From assembly GCA_949128115.1 (NCBI GenBank), contig OX421966.1, positions 34,861,042-34,925,041 of the forward strand: DNA of 64,000 nucleotides. Reading direction: 5' to 3'. Numbering within the stretch: the stretch's first letter is position 1; each line of letters starts with the position of its first letter. A program made the position numbers and the translations under genes. The notes below the pieces were generated by a model. It saw only the letters and a list, made by a program, of their open reading frames with translations. It did no database searches and was not told the DNA's origin. Below are positions 59,261 through 64,000 of this stretch, in pieces. This DNA comes from Anaspis maculata (taxonomy: Eukaryota; Arthropoda; Insecta; Coleoptera; Scraptiidae).

Positions 59261-59697
59261 AGGATTGTCATAAAACGTGAAATTTACTCTTGTCTCGTAT
59301 GGACATTCTTATTCTCAAGCTGGACTTCATTCCTATCGATGACAGATCTGCACTAAGAAAATGCGCTATTGCGACTCACGCACGTGAGGGGATATTCACT
59401 TGTTTGTTTTTTTTTTCGAAATCGAAATCAACTTTCACGGCATCAAGTCCCAGAGTACTTGACCCATAGGTGGTGTATGTAGGTAAAAATATATCTGTGC
59501 AATCTCTGCAAGTGGCAGGTGGTGGCAGTTATCTCTCACCTCACTATCAATATTCTCTACTTTCCACAGCGCCATCTTCAGCGATTCTAGACTTATGTGC
59601 GAATAGATACAAACCAAATCGGAACTTATACCGAAAGACGCATCAGTTTTTTCACCAAGAATATTGCATGCTTTTTTAGCATTTAACGAGTGCTATC

Positions 59698-60041
59698 CTG
59701 AGGAGCTTGTGGTATGGTAGTTAGCGCGTTCGACTACCACTCCAGAGGTCGCGGGTTCGATCTCGGCCGGGGAACGGATTTTCGCCTCGAAAACAAGCTT
59801 TTTGGTTTAGTTGGAATGCTTGCTGAATGCAAGACGTGCAAGAAGTGTGTCGCATAGCACGTAAAATACGAACGATGGTGCCGACCCCATGCGATGTTGG
59901 TGGTCGTTAAAAATCCCTACCCTGTGTTGGAACACACAGGGGTACGACAAAATTTCCGGTATAGTGGAGGAAAGCATTCACCGGCGTCGATGTTGGGCCT
60001 CGTTGCGGAAATAGATCGAGTTGAATAAACGAATAAAAAAA
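59698..60041 (+). mobile_element. tRNA-derived SINE of a second family
   Basis: The A-box region TGGTAGTTAGCGCGTTCGAC and B box CGCGGGTTCGATCTCGG are followed by about 270 bp of body and a tail AATAAACGAATAAAAAAAG. The head differs from the GATGGCCCCG family. The borders are approximate and no target duplication was seen. Confidence 0.75.
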
Positions 60042-62498
60042 GAGTTCTACCGTGATTGTTCACCTTGTATTTCCATCAGTTGGAAATGTTAAATTGAAAA
60101 GACACGGGAAATGCAGTTTCCGGCATCAGGCAAGGCTTTTTAGTGCTCGCTTTTCGCACGTAAATTATTAAAATTACGCCATCGATTAGGGATTCAAATA
60201 ATACAACGTGCGTGCAGATACCCACAAACACTGACGTTTTATTTTTATGCATAATGCGGTTTGCTTGTATGACTTCCCCCTAATCCCTCAGTTTCTCATT
60301 TATTCATTATATTAAACACCTCAAGTACCTAGTAGCACCAGTCCGTAACAAGATAGCCCTGTTTACATCGATACTACACCGCAATCAAATGTCTTTTATT
60401 TCATTCCCACCGTGTTACCATTGTCATTGCCTCTTTAAATGCGGAAGGTAGATAGGTACTTTACTTACGGTTTATTGCCACTATCTATCGCTAAACACTC
60501 GGGACATCAGGCAATGACACCATAAATACCGCCGCATCCACACCAATGGTAGTTAGCAGCGCAGCAATAATAATCAGGCCAAACAGCTGCGTCAGTGATG
60601 GTGGCTAGCAATAATTAAAGACGAAATTAATTCATGATTAAACCGTAAACGGCATTAAAGTCTCCAGATACCTTTTACCTAGCAGCGTTTTTCACAGTTA
60701 GAAGAAAAAACTTGCATTTAGGTATGCTTGGTACGAGCCGGGTGTGCTGATGCGTTCTTTGTACCAAACAGACACAAAGAGGGCCTTTTGAACAAGAATT
60801 TGAGCAGCTCCGCACATAATGGGAGGCGGTGGCAAGGAGGAGGAGGAGGAAGAGGATGAGGATGAGAAGGAGGCAGCGGTGCACTAACCCATGTAAAATA
60901 TTGCGTCGTTGTTGGCCCCACTGCAGCAAAGCCGGGGCACCACTCTGTTTTCCCGTGTTGAGTCTCTGTCCATCTGTGGGTTTGACGGCGCGGCAAAATT
61001 CGAATGTATGGATTTTACGAAACGCGTAGGCGACGACCGGGGAAAAGCGTCCGCTCGGGACTGAGCTGGGAACGGCATGTTTCCTTTTTTCACTCTTTGC
61101 CCGACAGATACTTTATACGTGAATAATGAATTTGAAATGGGTCGTTTGATAATTTTTGGAATCAGTCCAGTCCAGTTTTTGTCTACGGTTCCATTACGTC
61201 ACTCATAGCAAGGCAACCGGGACAATAGGACAGTACAAAGATGTGTATTGTCTAACCTGTGATATTGTATTATAGTCCGGCCCCAATAATCTGAAATTAC
61301 TTGACTTGCCATAGATCATTGCCACTTGGAAATTTAGAGTAGGGCCATGAACAAAATTTAGGCAAACTGCTTTACTTGGGTCCGACGGGGGGTAATAATT
61401 TTTGTGTTTCTAGAAAATGACTCCACAATGGCGAAAGATTATACGGCTTGCTATTGATGACAAGATATTTTATCTTGAAATATCTCGAAAATGAAACAAC
61501 CAATCAAAATTTTCAATCGCCAACTTCTTTAGACAAACGAACGCAGAATTCAAGAATGCCAGTTTCAAGAATCATAAGTAAATAAGTTCATCCATTTTCG
61601 AAAATCGCCGGAAAGGCCCCCCTTCCACTTTTTGAGCTTTTTTTCTAACGAACTCGGTTTTTTCAAGCATAAGAGACTATTCCGGAAATGTCTCTTCTTA
61701 AATTGAGCAAACTCGGTTGAGCGGTTTCAGAGTCACGAAGAATAAACGATTTTTCCGTTCCTTCCCAACTTTGGAGGGCTGTTTCTCCCACAGTTTCTCC
61801 ATTTTCGATTCGCTATCGATTGGCAAAGTTGCCGCACTTGAATTCCGCACACCCTAAATTTGCTTTTGCGTGAAAAATGTAAGAGTAAGATTAGAAAAAT
61901 AGCCTTAAGCTTGTGATTGGTTCAGGTGGTTCATCCTTCATCAAAAATGAATTTACCTTTGTTGTAGAAAATGGCTCGACATAAAGGAATCGATTTCAGT
62001 GCTAATTCGAGTATTCGGGAAGCTGACATTGTATTCTCACTTATTTTCAAAAGTTGAAATTCAAATTACAATTTTAATTGCAAATGGTGCTGTTCCCGTT
62101 CTGTACAGACTTTCTCGTACACTCACCGTAATTCAAATGCCCGATGGAAGCTAAAAAAAAAAACGCGATTGGACTTGGGTCATGGCCGTCTTGGTGTTTG
62201 CCGAAAGATTGATACGACACTGTGATGTTTCGTCACGTTCCAAAACGATTTCAAGTTTTGATTTGATCCCTACTTCTAGTTCGAATCCATAATGAATGCT
62301 CTCTCCTTGCAAAATTGCGCTCTGCTCTCGCCTAACTTTGAAATAAATGCATATTGAAACCGCATATTTTCGTAGTTGGTTCTTTAAATTGATTTTATAA
62401 CTAGATGTCTTTTTCCCTGAGGCCACCAGTGCCACCACATATTTTATTACAGTTGTAATAATTTTTGGCAGAGCTAGCCTGGATTTTGCCCGTGCTTT

Positions 62499-62735
62499 GA
62501 GTCCTCTGTACGCCCAGGGCGACTCCGCCTAAAAGGCCCCGAAAATCGAAGCCGGTGACTTTCTTCCGACTTATTTAGAGAAATTGCTTCATATCTCAAT
62601 TCAAGAAAAACCTTATCACAGACCAAAGATTCTCAGATTTTACGCGTGCAATCCTAGTGCCTTTATTTGACAGAAAAAGTTTGCTTTTCTCTGGGTGGAC
62701 TCTACAGTATTCTGCAAAGTGATGTAAAGAAAAGA
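62499..62735 (+). mobile_element. Half copy of the GAGTCCTCTGTACGC foldback family
   Basis: The single left arm begins GAGTCCTCTGTACGCCCAGG and runs through GAAGCCGGTGACTTTCTT to CTCTACAGTATTCTGCA. The matching right arm and TTAA flanks are missing. Confidence 0.7.
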
Positions 62736-64000
62736 AAATCTCAAGACACCTGTTTGCATTTCACCTGTCACAATTAAAAAACAAGCCCTTCAAGTATTTA
62801 GTATGTTATAGGCCCAACGAAAACAACAGAGGGGTTTTTGGGCATTTCACCTCATTTTTTGAAAATAGGTCGGATAGGAAAATTGAGCCAAGGGCAAAGA
62901 AAATTTGCCGCCGTTGTACCTTTCATATTATATTTTACAACGTACAGTTTATCTTGCCATGAACCTCAGATATTCTTACCTCAGGTGATAGTGATATCTC
63001 ACTCGTTCCTTAGCAATTTCTCGATTCTCGCTTTTTCTCTCTGAAACGAGACCTAGTGAGAATGTGGTAAAACAAGTGAATATCCCCTCACGTGCGTGAG
63101 TCGCAATAGCGCATTTTCTTAGTGCAGATCTGTCATTGATAGAAATGAAATCCGGCTTGAAAACTAAATGTTCATACGAGACAAGAGTAAGTTTCACGTT
63201 TCATGACAATCGTTCCACTAATGGAAAATTTCAATATGGCGGCCAAGATAGCGGCGAAATCATGAAATTCAGCTTGAAAATAAAAATGTTCATACAAGAC
63301 AAGAGTAAGCTCCAAGTTTCAATTGTTCCACTAATAAGATATTTCAATATGACGGCCAAGATGGCGGCGAAATCATGAAATTCAGCTTGAAAATAAGAAA
63401 TGTTCATACAAGACAAGAATAACTTCCAAGTTTCATGACAATCGTTCCACTAATCAGAGATTTCAAGATGGCGGCGGAATCATGAAATTTAGCTTGGCAA
63501 TAAGAATAATCATACGTGACAAGGGTAAGTTCCAAGTTCCATGAAAATCGTTCCACTATAAAAAAAATATTGGTGGAATCATGAAATTCAATCTGCCCAC
63601 TGGCCACCCCTAAAGATCTATCTAAGCTATCCATCGGAAAAAGCTCCAGGGCTCTAGCTTCATTCCCCGAGGAGGAGTTCAATTTCTTAGAAGTGCACAG
63701 TAAATCTTTGTTTTCTGATTATAATAATAATGATAGTTATGTATGGATAAAAAAACAAATGGCCATTGGCCACCCTTGGGGACATCAGCTATCATTCAAA
63801 AAAAGTTCCAAGGCTTTAACTTCATTCCCCGAGGAGGAGTACCACTTCTTAATTTCTACACGGACAGACAGACAGACAGACAGACAAGTCAGACGGACAA
63901 ACAGACAAACCGGCCATATAAGCGTCATTTTCTTACGAAAATTCGCTAGAAAATGCGCCTGTTATTTCTCTGACTCCAAGACGAACAATATTATTGATAA

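Larger units (their letters stand above)
59406..63074. other. Spacer between the arms of the FB-like structure
   Basis: No transposase or other recognisable protein frame. It contains a second type of SINE (59698-60041), a moderately GC-rich stretch at 60780-61080, a half element of the TTAA foldback family (62499-62735) and an end fragment near 62814. The remainder is ordinary AT-rich sequence. Confidence 0.5.
58075..63950. mobile_element. 5.9-kb foldback structure with tandem-repeat arms (FB-like)
   Basis: The left arm 58075-59405 and right arm 63075-63950 are inverted copies. The tips share GCATTTTCGTAAGAAAATGA and GGCCATATAAGCGTCATTTT. Then come a CTGT/GACA microsatellite, about 180-bp units (GAAGTTGAACTCCTCCTCGG) and about 115-bp units (CCGCCGCCATCTTGGCCGCC). 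The arms end inward at CCCCTCACGTGCGTGAGTCG. Tandem repeats inside long inverted arms are the hallmark of Drosophila FB elements. It may instead be two separate inverted insertions around host DNA. Confidence 0.72.
55455..64000 (+). other. USP7 intron (continues beyond the window)
   Basis: The donor is at 55455 and no later USP7 exon was found, so the intron is over 8.5 kb. It contains a MITE, the second copy of the 29.9-kb dispersed repeat, and the FB-like structure from 58075 on. Bases 57450-58070 show nothing recognised. Confidence 0.75.

Noticed and set aside
60675..61093. Overlapping P- and R-rich frames in a GC-richer stretch
   Set aside because: Frames overlap on both strands and follow GGA/GAG simple sequence; no splice-supported exon.

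Overview
The window is intron-rich, AT-rich animal DNA. The kinase exons, GT-AG introns and dense small repeats point to an insect, but the order cannot be fixed from sequence alone. Four protein-coding loci are supportable. (1) The 3' two-thirds of a JNK MAP kinase gene (insect basket) lies on + at 3.5-18.7 kb; its 5' exons are left of the window. (2) A four-exon gene for an unrecognised coiled-coil protein of about 540 residues (8957-15020, +) sits wholly inside one JNK intron. (3) A single-exon RRM-type protein (20408-21007, -) faces the JNK 3' end. (4) The 5' end of a USP7-type deubiquitinase gene (+) has its MATH-entry exon at 55273-55454. Two possible first coding exons, at 36.25-36.71 kb and 53.69-53.89 kb, both end in the phase that exon needs. 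The rest of USP7 is right of the window.

Everything else is introns and intergenic DNA filled with repeats, above all elements that fold back on themselves. Several kinds can be separated: palindromes ending in (TA)CAGGGTG/CACCCTG(TA) at 5.45, 12.1, 31.1, 37.8, 38.1 and 44.0 kb; palindromes flanked by TTAA at 38.0, 41.8 and 42.4 kb, with relatives at 17.3, 46.9 and 62.5 kb; two hAT-like elements with perfect 8-bp target duplications (4183-5146, 43445-43894); short MITEs; tRNA-derived SINEs, two with clear target duplications; and a decayed non-LTR retrotransposon split by a 2.2-kb foldback (24.6-29.1 kb). At 38 kb four insertions are nested one inside another.

Two very large inverted-repeat structures lie in the USP7 5' region. 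One (47991-51972) has about 130-bp inverted ends, an inward minisatellite of a GGACAATTCGTCCCGC unit, and about 3 kb of a degenerate 40-bp repeat. The other (58075-63950) has 0.9-1.3-kb arms built from tandem repeats, as in Drosophila FB elements. A hammerhead-ribozyme-like sequence lies at 15385-15434 in the JNK intron, with degraded relatives near 21.3 and 21.8 kb. No rRNA gene, CRISPR array or bacterial-type operon was seen.
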